From Dryocola clanedunensis (GTDB lineage Bacteria > Pseudomonadota > Gammaproteobacteria > Enterobacterales > Enterobacteriaceae): a stretch of DNA of 64,000 nucleotides. Made by a program: the position numbers and the translations under genes. Position 1 is the first letter of the stretch, and each line of letters begins with the position of its first letter. The notes below the pieces were generated by a model. It was given only the letters and a program-made list of their open reading frames with translations. It did not search any database and was not told the DNA's origin. Positions 43,548-52,809 of the stretch are shown in pieces. The stretch is taken from assembly GCF_025215155.1 (NCBI RefSeq), contig NZ_JALHAM010000118.1; one strand, 5' to 3'.

Positions 43548-44627
43548 ATGTCTAAGATTTTTGATTTCGTAAAACCAGGCGTAATCACTGGTGATGACGT
43601 ACAGAAAGTTTTCCAGGTAGCGAAAGAGAATAACTTCGCTCTGCCAGCCGTTAACTGCGTGGGCACCGACTCTATCAACGCCGTTCTGGAAACTGCTGCT
43701 AAAGCTAAAGCTCCGGTTATCGTTCAGTTCTCTAACGGCGGTGCTGCATTCATCGCTGGTAAAGGCGTGAAAACAGACGTTCCTCAGGGTGCTGCAATCC
43801 TGGGTGCTATCTCTGGCGCACACCACGTCCACCAGATGGCAGAACATTACGGCGTGCCGGTCATCCTGCACACTGACCACTGCGCTAAGAAACTGCTACC
43901 ATGGATCGACGGTCTGTTGGATGCGGGTGAAAAACACTTCGCAGCAACTGGTAAGCCACTGTTCTCTTCTCACATGATCGACCTGTCTGAAGAGTCTCTG
44001 GAAGAGAACATCGAGATCTGTTCAAAATATCTGGCTCGTATGGCCAAGATGGACATGACGCTGGAAATCGAACTGGGCTGCACCGGCGGTGAAGAAGATG
44101 GCGTAGATAACAGCCATATGGACGCATCTGCACTGTACACTCAGCCAGAAGACGTTGACTACGCGTACACCAAACTGAACGCTATCAGCCCACGTTTCAC
44201 CATCGCTGCTTCCTTCGGTAACGTGCACGGTGTGTACAAGCCAGGTAACGTGGTTCTGACGCCAACTATCCTGCGTGACTCTCAGGAATACGTTTCTAAG
44301 AAACACAACCTGCCGCACAACTCCCTGAACTTCGTCTTCCACGGCGGTTCCGGTTCTTCTGCTCAGGAAATCAAAGACTCCGTAAGCTACGGCGTAATCA
44401 AAATGAACATCGATACCGATACCCAGTGGGCAACATGGGAAGGTATCCTGAACTATTACAAAGAAAACGAAGCTTACCTGCAGGGCCAGCTGGGCAACCC
44501 GAAAGGCGACGACCAGCCGAACAAGAAATACTACGATCCACGCGTATGGCTGCGTGCTGCACAGACTTCAATGATCACTCGTCTGGAGCAGGCTTTCACC
44601 GAACTGAACGCGAAAGACGTTCTGTAA
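43548..44627 (+). CDS. fbaA: Fructose-bisphosphate aldolase, class II
   Basis: A 359-residue zinc-dependent aldolase of glycolysis and gluconeogenesis. Zinc and substrate motifs: HTDHCAKKLLPW (zinc histidine), ELGCTGGEEDGVDNS, NVHGVYKPG and FHGGSGSS. ATG 43548 gives the E. coli length. Last gene of epd-pgk-fbaA, closed by a strong terminator. Confidence 0.98.
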   Translation: MSKIFDFVKPGVITGDDVQKVFQVAKENNFALPAVNCVGTDSINAVLETAAKAKAPVIVQFSNGGAAFIAGKGVKTDVPQGAAILGAISGAHHVHQMAEHYGVPVILHTDHCAKKLLPWIDGLLDAGEKHFAATGKPLFSSHMIDLSEESLEENIEICSKYLARMAKMDMTLEIELGCTGGEEDGVDNSHMDASALYTQPEDVDYAYTKLNAISPRFTIAASFGNVHGVYKPGNVVLTPTILRDSQEYVSKKHNLPHNSLNFVFHGGSGSSAQEIKDSVSYGVIKMNIDTDTQWATWEGILNYYKENEAYLQGQLGNPKGDDQPNKKYYDPRVWLRAAQTSMITRLEQAFTELNAKDVL

Positions 44628-44650
44628 GTTGAAGCGTTAAATGCTGATCA

Positions 44651-44676
44651 AGCCCGCCTCGCGCGGGCTTTTTTTT
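44651..44676 (+). terminator. fbaA terminator
   Basis: AGCCCGC pairs with GCGGGCT around CTCGC, followed by a run of T. Confidence 0.9.
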
Positions 44677-44804
44677 GGCTTTTTTTCACCTCCGAACAGC
44701 CAAAATTTGTGACCAACTTGGCATATTCACTTGTTTTTGTTTACTCTTTAGGGTCTGACCTGTGGTTCTGGTAACCACATTCGCGACAAAACAAGGAACC
44801 AGGA

Positions 44805-45665
44805 ATGGAAGATCTTAACGTAGTAAACAGTATTAATAATGCCGGAGGCTGGCTGGTGCGCAACCAGGCGTTACTGCTGAGCTATGCGGTCAACATCGTG
44901 GCGGCTATTGCCATTATCATCGTCGGGATGATTATCGCCCGCATGGTTTCAGGTGCTATCAACAAGGTGATGCGCGCAAGGCAGATTGATGCCACGGTAG
45001 CGGATTTTCTCTCAGCGCTGGTCCGTTACGGGATCATTGCTTTCACGTTGATTGCAGCCTTGGGTCGCGTGGGTGTCCAAACAGCTTCGGTCATTGCCGT
45101 ACTGGGTGCCGCGGGTCTGGCCATTGGTTTAGCCCTGCAAGGGTCGCTTTCCAACCTCGCAGCAGGTGTTCTGCTGGTCACCTTCCGTCCATTCCGTGCG
45201 GGGGAGTATGTAGACCTTGGGGGTATCGCAGGCACCGTGCTTAACGTACAAATATTCTCTACTACGCTGCGTACCGTGGACGGGAAAATCGTCGTCGTAC
45301 CAAACGGTAAGATCATCGCCGGCAACATTATCAACTACTCTCGCGAACCGGTGCGCCGCAATGAATTTATCATTGGTGTGGCGTATGACGCGGATATCGA
45401 CCTGGTGAAGCAGATCCTGACTGACATCATCAGCAGCGACGATCGCATTCTGAAAGACCGCGAACTGACCGTGCGCCTTAATGAGCTTGCTCCTTCATCG
45501 ATGAATTTTGTGGTGCGCTGCTGGAGCAACAGCGGTGACCTGATAAATGTCTACTGGGATGTGCTGGAGCGGAGCAAGAAAGCGCTGGATGCCAACGGCA
45601 TCGGTATCCCACACCCTCAGATGGATGTGAATTTCAAACGCGTAAAAGAAGCGCCGAAAGAGTAA
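44805..45665 (+). CDS. mscS: Small-conductance mechanosensitive channel
   Basis: A 286-residue inner-membrane channel that opens on membrane tension to release solutes in hypo-osmotic shock. Three N-terminal transmembrane helices; the pore helix TM3 (SVIAVLGAAGLAIGLALQGS) has the Gly/Ala packing pattern. A cytoplasmic beta and alpha/beta vestibule follows. Same length as E. coli. Confidence 0.97.
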   Translation: MEDLNVVNSINNAGGWLVRNQALLLSYAVNIVAAIAIIIVGMIIARMVSGAINKVMRARQIDATVADFLSALVRYGIIAFTLIAALGRVGVQTASVIAVLGAAGLAIGLALQGSLSNLAAGVLLVTFRPFRAGEYVDLGGIAGTVLNVQIFSTTLRTVDGKIVVVPNGKIIAGNIINYSREPVRRNEFIIGVAYDADIDLVKQILTDIISSDDRILKDRELTVRLNELAPSSMNFVVRCWSNSGDLINVYWDVLERSKKALDANGIGIPHPQMDVNFKRVKEAPKE

Positions 45666-45671
45666 ACGACA

Positions 45672-45693
45672 AAGGCCAGCTACGGCTGGCCTT
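45672..45693 (+). terminator. mscS terminator
   Basis: AAGGCCAGC pairs with GCTGGCCTT around TACG; the tail is GTTATTATT. It lies six bases after the mscS stop. Confidence 0.65.
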
Positions 45694-45799
45694 GTTATTA
45701 TTAGTTTTACTGATTAAGCATTAATATTATCCATTTCCTCTAATAATTTTTCCGCCGTACACTCTTCCTCAATTGCTGAACAATGAAGAGTTACCCCCC

Positions 45800-46435
45800 A
45801 TGATATCCTATTATTTTCAAGGTCTTGCTTTGGGCGCTGCCATGATCCTGCCTCTGGGTCCACAGAATGCTTTTGTGATGAACCAGGGGATTCGTCGTCA
45901 GTATCATCTGATGATTGCTTCACTTTGTGCGTTAAGCGATCTGGTGTTGATTTGCGGGGGGATCTTTGGCGGCAGCGCAATTCTCATGAAGTCGCCATGG
46001 CTGCTGGCGCTGGTGACATGGGGCGGCGTAGCTTTCCTGCTGTGGTATGGCTGGGGGGCGCTGCGCACCGCGATGAGCAGCAGCGTGGAGCTGGCTACGG
46101 CGGAAGTCATGAAGCAGGGGCGCTGGAAAATTATCGCCACTATGCTCGCTGTCACCTGGCTTAATCCGCATGTTTATCTGGATACTTTCGTGGTGCTGGG
46201 GAGCCTCGGCGGGCAGCTTGCCGATGAGCCGAAACGTTGGTTTGCGTTGGGAACCGTCAGCGCGTCGATACTTTGGTTTTACGGGTTAGCTATTCTGGCT
46301 GCGTGGCTTGCACCACGCCTGCGGACAGCAAAAGCTCAGCGAGTGATTAACGGCGTAGTCGGACTGGTGATGTGGTTTATTGCCTCGCAGCTGGCATGGG
46401 ATGGCATTCATCACATCAAAGCGCTGATGGGTTAA
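45800..46435 (+). CDS. argO: L-arginine exporter ArgO
   Basis: A 211-residue LysE-family exporter with six hydrophobic segments, beginning MISYYFQGLALGAAMILPLG with the family GPQNAFVMNQGI motif. It exports arginine and canavanine and is activated by ArgP in E. coli; argP lies 1 kb downstream. ATG 45800 matches the E. coli start; the frame opens earlier at 45773 but without conservation. Confidence 0.96.
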   Translation: MISYYFQGLALGAAMILPLGPQNAFVMNQGIRRQYHLMIASLCALSDLVLICGGIFGGSAILMKSPWLLALVTWGGVAFLLWYGWGALRTAMSSSVELATAEVMKQGRWKIIATMLAVTWLNPHVYLDTFVVLGSLGGQLADEPKRWFALGTVSASILWFYGLAILAAWLAPRLRTAKAQRVINGVVGLVMWFIASQLAWDGIHHIKALMG

Positions 46436-46544
46436 TTGGCCTTTATCTGATAGACAAGTTACCATTTAAGGCTAAGCTTGCTGCCATATGTCCGCGTATT
46501 TTAGCGGGCGCAATGACAGTGGAACATAGCATGGAGATATTACA

Positions 46545-47276
46545 GTGAAGTTTAAAACCCTGGCATTAGCCGCATTAGTAGGATTTAGCTCGTTACCGGC
46601 GCTGGCAGATGAGCTGCCAAACGGCCCGCATATCGTCACGTCAGGCACTGCCAGCGTGGATGCCGTTCCGGATATCGCCACGCTCTCTATCGAAGTTAAC
46701 GTCACCGCCAAAGATGCGGCGTCAGCGAAGAAACAGGCTGACGATCGAGTGGCACAGTACCTGACCTTCCTGCAACAGAGCGGTGTCGAGAAGAAAGACA
46801 TCAATGCTGCGAATCTCCGCACCCAGCCAGAATATGAGTACCTGAAAGATGGCAAAACGCAGCTGAAAGGCTACCGCGCCGTACGTCAGGTGGAAGTGAC
46901 CCTACGCAAGCTCGACAAAATGAACGAGCTGCTGGATGGGGCGCTGAAGTCGGGCCTGAACGAGATTCGCTCCGTCTCTCTGGGTGTTGCCAATCCGGAA
47001 CAATACAAAGACAAGGCTCGTAAAGAGGCCATTAACGACGCGACCCGTCAGGCAAAACTGTTAGCCGAAGGCTTTAACAGCAAACTGGGCCAGGTTTACA
47101 GCGTGCGTTACCATGTCTCTAACTACCAGCCAGCGCCAATGGTCCGCATGATGAAGGCCGATGCAGCAGCACCGGCTACCGCGCAGGACACCTACGATCA
47201 GCAGACCATTCAGTTTGACGACCAGGTAGATGTGGTGTTTGAGCTGGATCGCGCTCAGGGCGAAGCCGCGAAGTAA
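46545..47276 (+). CDS. yggE: SIMPL-domain periplasmic protein YggE
   Basis: A 243-residue secreted protein with a signal peptide (MKFKTLALAALVGFSSLPALA) and a SIMPL/DUF541 domain (residues 30-235) that forms oligomers in relatives. Linked to oxidative stress tolerance in E. coli. It converges with argP; the 236-base gap carries REP-like sequence and repeat element copy B. Confidence 0.94.
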   Translation: MKFKTLALAALVGFSSLPALADELPNGPHIVTSGTASVDAVPDIATLSIEVNVTAKDAASAKKQADDRVAQYLTFLQQSGVEKKDINAANLRTQPEYEYLKDGKTQLKGYRAVRQVEVTLRKLDKMNELLDGALKSGLNEIRSVSLGVANPEQYKDKARKEAINDATRQAKLLAEGFNSKLGQVYSVRYHVSNYQPAPMVRMMKADAAAPATAQDTYDQQTIQFDDQVDVVFELDRAQGEAAK

Positions 47277-47322
47277 TCTTATAAAGAGTCGGTTGGATAA
47301 GCGTAAGCGCCATCCAACAAAA

Positions 47323-47345
47323 AAGGCCGCTAATACAAGCGGCCT
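47323..47345 (-). terminator. yggE/argP terminator, left copy
   Basis: AAGGCCGCTAATACAAGCGGCCT, preceded by A-run that gives a T tract on the minus strand only. A copy with one difference stands 163 bases away at 47486-47508. Confidence 0.75.
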
Positions 47346-47485
47346 CGGACTTATGAAAAACCTAAAGCGAATGCACTTCGCAAAGATCTCACCGAATAAA
47401 TAACAAGGAAAATCAATTCATTGATTTTCGCCTGCTTATGACACAGAAGGAAAAACCACGCTTTTTCCTTCTGTGTCAGCCATCT
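47346..47485 (-). mobile_element. Two-hairpin repeat element, copy B, within a duplicated terminator
   Basis: A 140-base insert between two copies of a bidirectional terminator. Read on the minus strand it has a 17-bp stem (47439-47455 with 47462-47478, loop complementary to CCACGC) and a 9-bp stem (47408-47416 with 47421-47429). Core 47397-47472 matches copy A. Differences sit in loops or change both sides of a stem. No ORF. Confidence 0.6.
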
Positions 47486-47512
47486 AAGGCCGCTAATATA
47501 AGCGGCCTTTTT
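47486..47512 (+). terminator. yggE/argP terminator, right copy
   Basis: AAGGCCGCTAATATAAGCGGCC followed by a T tract, serving the plus strand; it touches the argP stop codon. The outer flanks of the two copies together rebuild one bidirectional terminator. Confidence 0.8.
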
Positions 47513-48412
47513 CTATTCTGCGTCCTGACGCAACACCCGGTGCCCATACTCCAGCAGCGCGTCGGTTACGTTGCGCATCATTCTGCTTTCCGGCGCGAAG
47601 CGGTGCCAGTAGAGCATACGGCGCTGCATCAGACCCGGCGTCAGGTCAATCAGCTCGCCGCTGTTCAGCTCCCTTTCGATTTGCAGATGCGGGATCATGC
47701 AGCAGGTGGTGCCCTGACGCGCTAGCTGCACAAAAGCCTCAGACGAATTCACGATGTGGCAAGGCACGCTGCCCGGCGACAGATCGAAGTTCTGCTGTAA
47801 AAAGGCCTGGTGCATATCGTCAAGATGGTCAAAGGCGACGGCGGGAGCTTTAAGCAACGCAGATCGCGTTACGCCGTTCGGGAAGTAGCGAGCGGCGAAG
47901 TCTTTTGAGCCAACGAACAGATAATCCAGCGCCCCTAGTTTATCGACCAGACAGCTCGGTAGTGGCTGCGGTTGAATGGACACGGCCCCAACCACTTCGC
48001 CACGACGCAGACGTTCCTGGGTGCGGGTTTCATCTTCAACCTGCAGATTCAGGCGGATAGGGGATTCGGCCAGCACCGGTGCCAGCGCAGGCAGCAGCCA
48101 GGTTGCCAGACTGTCGGCGTTGACCGCCAGCGACAGCAGCAGCGGCGTTGAACCCGTTTGTTCATCGCCCAGCCACTCCTCTTCCAGCAGCTCAACCTGG
48201 CGCAGCAGGGCCAGCAGCTTTTGACCCTGTTCGGTCGGCCGTGGCGGAACGGTGCGAACTAACAACGGCTGGCCGAACATATTTTCCAGTTGCTTGATGC
48301 GCTGTGAGACCGCGGATTGCGTGATGCACAACTTTTGCGCCGCGCGCTCAAACCCTCGTTCACGAATAACCGCATCCAGCGCCTGTAGTGTTCTGTAGTC
48401 CGGGCGTTTCAT
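47513..48412 (-). CDS. argP: LysR-type regulator ArgP (IciA)
   Basis: A 299-residue LysR regulator that responds to arginine and lysine and controls argO and lysine-related genes. The N-terminal HTH (LDAVIRERGFERAAQKLCITQSAVSQRIK, as two overlapping helices) and the effector domain (about 90-299) match E. coli ArgP nearly throughout. Divergent from rpiA. Confidence 0.97.
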   Translation of the reverse strand: MKRPDYRTLQALDAVIRERGFERAAQKLCITQSAVSQRIKQLENMFGQPLLVRTVPPRPTEQGQKLLALLRQVELLEEEWLGDEQTGSTPLLLSLAVNADSLATWLLPALAPVLAESPIRLNLQVEDETRTQERLRRGEVVGAVSIQPQPLPSCLVDKLGALDYLFVGSKDFAARYFPNGVTRSALLKAPAVAFDHLDDMHQAFLQQNFDLSPGSVPCHIVNSSEAFVQLARQGTTCCMIPHLQIERELNSGELIDLTPGLMQRRMLYWHRFAPESRMMRNVTDALLEYGHRVLRQDAE

Positions 48413-48578
48413 TGTTGTTTGCTGACCTCTATTTTTCTTGTGCCAGCACTATGACATAAATTTGCGGTCGATCCAGACCAAATCCACAAAGATCGGATGA
48501 GTTCTCCCAATGCCTGGGACAATCCCGCAGCGCTTGCTTTATAATGCGGGTCAGTTTTCACAGCACAGGCAAATAACC

Positions 48579-49238
48579 ATGACGCAGGATGAACTGAAAA
48601 AAGCAGTGGGCTGGGCAGCGCTCCAGTACGTGCAGCCGGGCACGATTGTTGGCGTAGGCACCGGCTCTACCGCCGCACACTTTATTGACGCTCTGGGCAC
48701 TATCAAACACCAGATTGATGGCGCGGTATCCAGCTCCGATGCCTCCACCGCTAAGCTGAAAAGCCTGGGCATTACCGTCTTTGACCTTAACGAAGTGGAC
48801 TCGCTGGGCATCTACGTGGACGGTGCGGATGAAATTAACGGCCAGATGCAGATGATCAAAGGCGGCGGTGCCGCGCTGACCCGTGAAAAGATCATCGCCT
48901 CCGTTGCGGAGAAGTTTATCTGTATCGCCGACGCCTCCAAGCAGGTTGATATCCTCGGCAACTTCCCGCTGCCAGTAGAAGTGATTCCAATGGCCCGCAG
49001 TTGCGTTGCCCGCGAGCTGGTGAAGCTCGGTGGCCGCCCGGAGTATCGTCAGGGTGTCGTCACCGATAACGGGAACTATATTCTTGATGTTTATGGCCTG
49101 AATATCATCGATCCGATTGCGCTGGAAAACGCGATCAACGGCTTGCCTGGCGTGGTAACCGTAGGATTATTTGCTAACCGCGGTGCGGACGTTGCGTTGA
49201 TCGGTACGGCCGACGGCGTGAAAACCATCTTGAAATGA
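48579..49238 (+). CDS. rpiA: Ribose-5-phosphate isomerase A
   Basis: A 219-residue enzyme interconverting ribose 5-phosphate and ribulose 5-phosphate. Motifs GVGTGSTAAHFIDAL, DGADEINGQMQMIKGGG and SVAEKFICIADASK carry the active-site residues. ATG 48579 gives the E. coli length. Confidence 0.98.
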   Translation: MTQDELKKAVGWAALQYVQPGTIVGVGTGSTAAHFIDALGTIKHQIDGAVSSSDASTAKLKSLGITVFDLNEVDSLGIYVDGADEINGQMQMIKGGGAALTREKIIASVAEKFICIADASKQVDILGNFPLPVEVIPMARSCVARELVKLGGRPEYRQGVVTDNGNYILDVYGLNIIDPIALENAINGLPGVVTVGLFANRGADVALIGTADGVKTILK

Positions 49239-49245
49239 TCTGCCC

Positions 49246-49264
49246 GGGGCGCGGCCTGCGCCCC
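49246..49264 (+). terminator. Hairpin after rpiA
   Basis: GGGGCGC pairs with GCGCCCC around GGCCT, directly after the rpiA stop; the plus strand has no T tract, so it may act poorly as a terminator or mainly protect the 3' end. Confidence 0.5.
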
Positions 49265-49518
49265 AAAAATCCGTTTAAATTCTGACAAATTATTTTAATG
49301 GCAAATTTGGTGACATATGTCACATTCCTGTAAAGCACCTGTGATTCATTCCTGGTTCTCACTCGCCGCCAGCATTTTGTGCTAACTCCTGCCGCTTATT
49401 TCTCTCCAGCCAGTGCGTCGACGCAATCGTTCATATTGCCGATAGCGTAGATTTTGATATTTTGGCAGAAGGGTAACTTACAGGCAGTACAACACAGCTA
49501 GCTAAATAGGGTCGGGAA

Positions 49519-50757
49519 ATGGCAAAAGTATCACTCGAAAAAGACAGAATTAAATTCCTGCTGGTGGAAGGCGTACACCAGAAGGCCGTCGATAACCTTC
49601 GTGCGGCAGGGTACACCAACATCGAGTATCACAAAGGCGCGCTCGACAGCGATGCGCTTAAAGAAGCTATCCGTGATGCCCATTTCATCGGCTTACGTTC
49701 CCGTACTAACCTGACTGAAGACATTCTTTCGGCGGCTGAAAAGCTGGTGGCGGTCGGCTGCTTCTGCATCGGAACCAACCAGGTAGATCTGGATGCAGCG
49801 GCTAAGCGCGGCGTGCCGGTCTTTAATGCGCCATTCTCCAACACGCGTTCCGTTGCTGAGCTGGTGCTTGGCCAACTGCTACTGTTACTGCGCGGCGTAC
49901 CTGAAGCCAACGCGAAAGCGCACCGCGGCGTCTGGAACAAACTTGCGGTTGGCTCTTACGAAGCTCGCGGCAAAAAACTCGGTATTATTGGCTATGGTCA
50001 TATCGGCACTCAGCTCGGTATTCTGGCTGAATCGCTGGGGATGAACGTCTTCTTCTACGATATTGAAAACAAGCTGCCGCTGGGTAATGCCACACAGGTA
50101 CAGCATCTGTCCGACCTGCTTAACATGAGCGACGTGGTCAGCCTGCACGTACCGGAAAATGCTTCTACTAAGAATATGATTGGTGCCAACGAACTGGCGC
50201 TGATGAAGCCAGGTTCGCTGCTGATCAACTGTGCTCGCGGTACCGTGGTTGATATCCCGGCGCTTTGCGATGCGCTGGCGCGTAAGCATCTGGCCGGTGC
50301 GGCAATTGATGTCTTCCCGACCGAACCGGCAACTAACAGCGATCCGTTTGTGTCGCCACTGTGCGAGTTCGATAACGTGATCCTGACGCCGCACATTGGT
50401 GGTTCAACTCAGGAAGCGCAGGAGAATATCGGTCTGGAAGTGGCGGGCAAGTTGGCGAAGTACTCTGATAATGGCTCTACGCTGTCTGCAGTGAACTTCC
50501 CGGAGGTTTCCCTGCCGCTGCATAGCGGAACGACGAGCCGCCTGCTGCACATCCACGAGAACCGTCCTGGTATCCTGACCGCGCTTAACCAGATCTTTGC
50601 GGAGCAGGGCATCAACATTGCCGCCCAGTTCCTGCAAACCACACCGCATATGGGTTACGTGGTCATCGATATTGATGCCGCTGAAGATGTAGCCGAAGCC
50701 GCGTTGAAATCAATGAAGGCGATTCCAGGGACTATCCGCGCCCGTCTGCTTTACTGA
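49519..50757 (+). CDS. serA: D-3-phosphoglycerate dehydrogenase
   Basis: A 412-residue first enzyme of serine synthesis, oxidising 3-phosphoglycerate with NAD. The nucleotide fold has GIIGYGHIGTQLG near 158; NCARGTVVD, and the catalytic pair E/H with TPHIGGSTQEAQ near 293. The C-terminal ACT domain (about 340-412) binds serine for feedback control. Serine and the downstream glycine cleavage operon link one-carbon metabolism. Confidence 0.98.
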   Translation: MAKVSLEKDRIKFLLVEGVHQKAVDNLRAAGYTNIEYHKGALDSDALKEAIRDAHFIGLRSRTNLTEDILSAAEKLVAVGCFCIGTNQVDLDAAAKRGVPVFNAPFSNTRSVAELVLGQLLLLLRGVPEANAKAHRGVWNKLAVGSYEARGKKLGIIGYGHIGTQLGILAESLGMNVFFYDIENKLPLGNATQVQHLSDLLNMSDVVSLHVPENASTKNMIGANELALMKPGSLLINCARGTVVDIPALCDALARKHLAGAAIDVFPTEPATNSDPFVSPLCEFDNVILTPHIGGSTQEAQENIGLEVAGKLAKYSDNGSTLSAVNFPEVSLPLHSGTTSRLLHIHENRPGILTALNQIFAEQGINIAAQFLQTTPHMGYVVIDIDAAEDVAEAALKSMKAIPGTIRARLLY

Positions 50758-50813
50758 TTTCACTCTGCCAGCGGATGACGCTGGCGCTTTTCCGCCCTGC
50801 ATTCGATTCTGTT

Positions 50814-50845
50814 CGTAGGGCGGATAAGCGAATGCACCACCCTCT
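50814..50845. repeat. REP-like palindrome
   Basis: GTAGGGCGGATAAGCG faces a CACCACCC tract between serA and ygfA. In E. coli this gap carries the SibC/IbsC toxin-antitoxin RNA; here the 91 bases leave no room for it. Confidence 0.45.
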
Positions 50846-50848
50846 TTT

Positions 50849-51463
50849 TTACCACTCCCACAGCCGGGAGGGCGTGATAACCGCCGGTAACGGGATATCC
50901 CACTCTTCGGCTGGTAAACCCGAAACCTGCTGGCAATCATGCGCCAGACCAACCGGCCACAGGCCATGCTGATGCCAGTTCTGTAGCGTCCTGTCGTAAA
51001 ACCCTCCGCCCATGCCTAACCGTTGCCCCTGTCCGTCAAAGGCGACCAGAGGCGTTATCAGCACGTCCAGATTGTCCAGCGGCAGCACGTTTCGCACGTC
51101 GAGCTTTGGCTCAAGAATTTTCAGCCGGTTCATGACCAGATGGCTGTCTTTGTCATACCGTAAAAACAGCAGGTTTCCCTCACTGAAAGGATGCAGAACC
51201 GGCAGGTAAACGTCTTTATCTGCTTGCCAGAGAGCACGAATCAAGGGAGCTGTATCCAGCTCGCCGTCGAACGACAAAAATAGCGCAACGCTTTTTGCTT
51301 TTATTACCGGTGGGTAAGCCAGCATGCGTGAAGCGGCCTGTTGGGCGAAAATATGCTGTTCGGAATCGGTAAGAGCGCGGCGTCGTTGCCGTATGGTCTG
51401 GCGAATTTCAGCGCGAAGCTGTGAGGCAAAATGGGGTGTGGAGCTTAACGGATGTTGTGTCAT
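50849..51463 (-). CDS. ygfA: 5-formyltetrahydrofolate cyclo-ligase family protein
   Basis: A 204-residue ATP-dependent enzyme that converts 5-formyl-THF to 5,10-methenyl-THF; also called Fau. The family motif LGMGGGFYDRTL lies near 148, and RQRRRAL near 24. It is downstream of ssrS and co-transcribed with 6S RNA in E. coli. The start is about 22 residues upstream of the E. coli annotated one. Confidence 0.93.
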   Translation of the reverse strand: MTQHPLSSTPHFASQLRAEIRQTIRQRRRALTDSEQHIFAQQAASRMLAYPPVIKAKSVALFLSFDGELDTAPLIRALWQADKDVYLPVLHPFSEGNLLFLRYDKDSHLVMNRLKILEPKLDVRNVLPLDNLDVLITPLVAFDGQGQRLGMGGGFYDRTLQNWHQHGLWPVGLAHDCQQVSGLPAEEWDIPLPAVITPSRLWEW

Positions 51464-51486
51464 ATGGCATGACCAGGTAGAAAGAG

Positions 51487-51670
51487 GGAATCTCCGAGAT
51501 GCCGCCGCAGGCTGTAACCCTTGAACCCTTGGTTCAAGGTGAATGCAGCGTCACTGTCATCAGGCTTCTCGGACGGACCGAGCATGCTCACCGACGGTGG
51601 AGCACCACATTCTTGTGGTATGAAATATCGGCTCAGGGGACTGGCCCGCTTGCAAACATCTCAGAGAAAT
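51487..51670 (-). ncRNA. ssrS: 6S RNA
   Basis: The minus strand from 51670 begins ATTTCTCTGAGATGTTTGCA and ends GGCATCTCGGAGATTCC, 184 bases. The ends pair in a long closing stem and the centre has the open bubble region near GCTCAGGGGAC, as in E. coli 6S RNA, which binds sigma-70 RNA polymerase in stationary phase. It lies between zapA and ygfA, its normal site. Confidence 0.95.
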
Positions 51671-51711
51671 TTGTTCTTCCCAGTTACTCTACCATAGACA
51701 ACTGTGAAGCG

Positions 51712-52041
51712 TTATTCAAAATTTGGACCCTGTCTGTCTGTTATGCGACCCTGTTCAAGCAAGGCTTGTTCAATGGTCTGCTGTAACATTTTGATGCGCT
51801 GCTCCATGTTCGCAGCGTAATCTCGGGTTTTCGATTTTTCCTGAGTCAGCTCGTAGCAAATGTTCAGTGCTGCGATGAAAACTAACTGCTCAGTATTTGT
51901 GACTCTAGTGCGTACTTTTAAATCTTGCAACCGCTGATTCAGCTCATCTGCGGCCTGATTCAACGCATCCTGTTGTTCAGGCGGACAATTCACGCGCAAT
52001 GAACGACCGAAAATTTGGATATCGACTGGTTGTGCAGACAT
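51712..52041 (-). CDS. zapA: Cell division protein ZapA
   Basis: A 109-residue coiled-coil protein that cross-links FtsZ filaments in the Z-ring. N-terminal VDIQIFGRSLRVNCP globular head and C-terminal helix (about 65-109) are as in E. coli. Divergent from ygfB. Confidence 0.97.
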   Translation of the reverse strand: MSAQPVDIQIFGRSLRVNCPPEQQDALNQAADELNQRLQDLKVRTRVTNTEQLVFIAALNICYELTQEKSKTRDYAANMEQRIKMLQQTIEQALLEQGRITDRQGPNFE

Positions 52042-52209
52042 GCCACCTTCCTGCTGTTAACTCGCCTGCCTTTCGCCAACCTGTACCAGGCCACGAAAGG
52101 GGCGTCACTATAGCTACCCCGTAATGAAGATACAAGCCCTTTTCTGGTGCCTCGAGGTCCCTGGTGGTAGCATAACATGAACTCTCTCTGCCAACGATGA
52201 CGAATGCGC

Positions 52210-52788
52210 ATGTCTATACAGAACGCAATGCCTGGCTACGACGCCGTAAGCCAACTTTTGAACCAACAGGGCGTAGGCCTGACGCCCGCTGAAATGCACG
52301 GTCTGATCAGCGGAATGCTGTGTGGCGGCAACAAAGACACCAGCTGGCAACCGCTGCTGCATGACCTGACCAACGAAGGTCTGGCCTTCAGCCAGAACCT
52401 CGCCGACAGCCTGCGTCAGATGCACGGTGCGACGGGCGATGCGCTGGAAGACGACGGTTTTATGTTCCAGCTTTACCTGCCGGACGGGGAGGAAACCACG
52501 GTGTTTGACCGTGCCGACGCGCTTGCCGGCTGGGTGAACCATTTCCTGCTTGGCCTGGGCGTCACTCAGCCTAAGCTTGATAAGGTGACTGGCGAAACAG
52601 GTGAAGCCATCGACGATCTGCGCAACATCGCCCAGCTTGGCTATGACGAAGACGAAGATCAGGAAGAGCTTGAGATGTCCCTGGAGGAGATCGTCGAGTA
52701 CGTGCGTGTCGCGGCCCTGCTGTGTCATGACACCTTTACCCGTCCGACCCCGACCGCGCCCGAAGTGCGTAAACCGACGCTCCACTAA
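52210..52788 (+). CDS. ygfB: UPF0149 family protein YgfB
   Basis: A 192-residue helical protein of unknown biochemical role, almost identical in its second half to E. coli YgfB (VTQPKLDKVTGETGEAIDDL). ATG 52210 gives the E. coli length; an in-frame ATG at 52204 is also possible. It heads the ygfB-pepP-ubiH-ubiI operon. Confidence 0.95.
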   Translation: MSIQNAMPGYDAVSQLLNQQGVGLTPAEMHGLISGMLCGGNKDTSWQPLLHDLTNEGLAFSQNLADSLRQMHGATGDALEDDGFMFQLYLPDGEETTVFDRADALAGWVNHFLLGLGVTQPKLDKVTGETGEAIDDLRNIAQLGYDEDEDQEELEMSLEEIVEYVRVAALLCHDTFTRPTPTAPEVRKPTLH

Positions 52789-52809
52789 TCATTTGTCTCA
52801 GGAGGTGTG

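Noticed and set aside
50758..50848. SibC/IbsC-type RNA expected between ygfA and serA
   Set aside because: The gap is only 91 bases and carries a REP-like palindrome with no Sib-like sequence.
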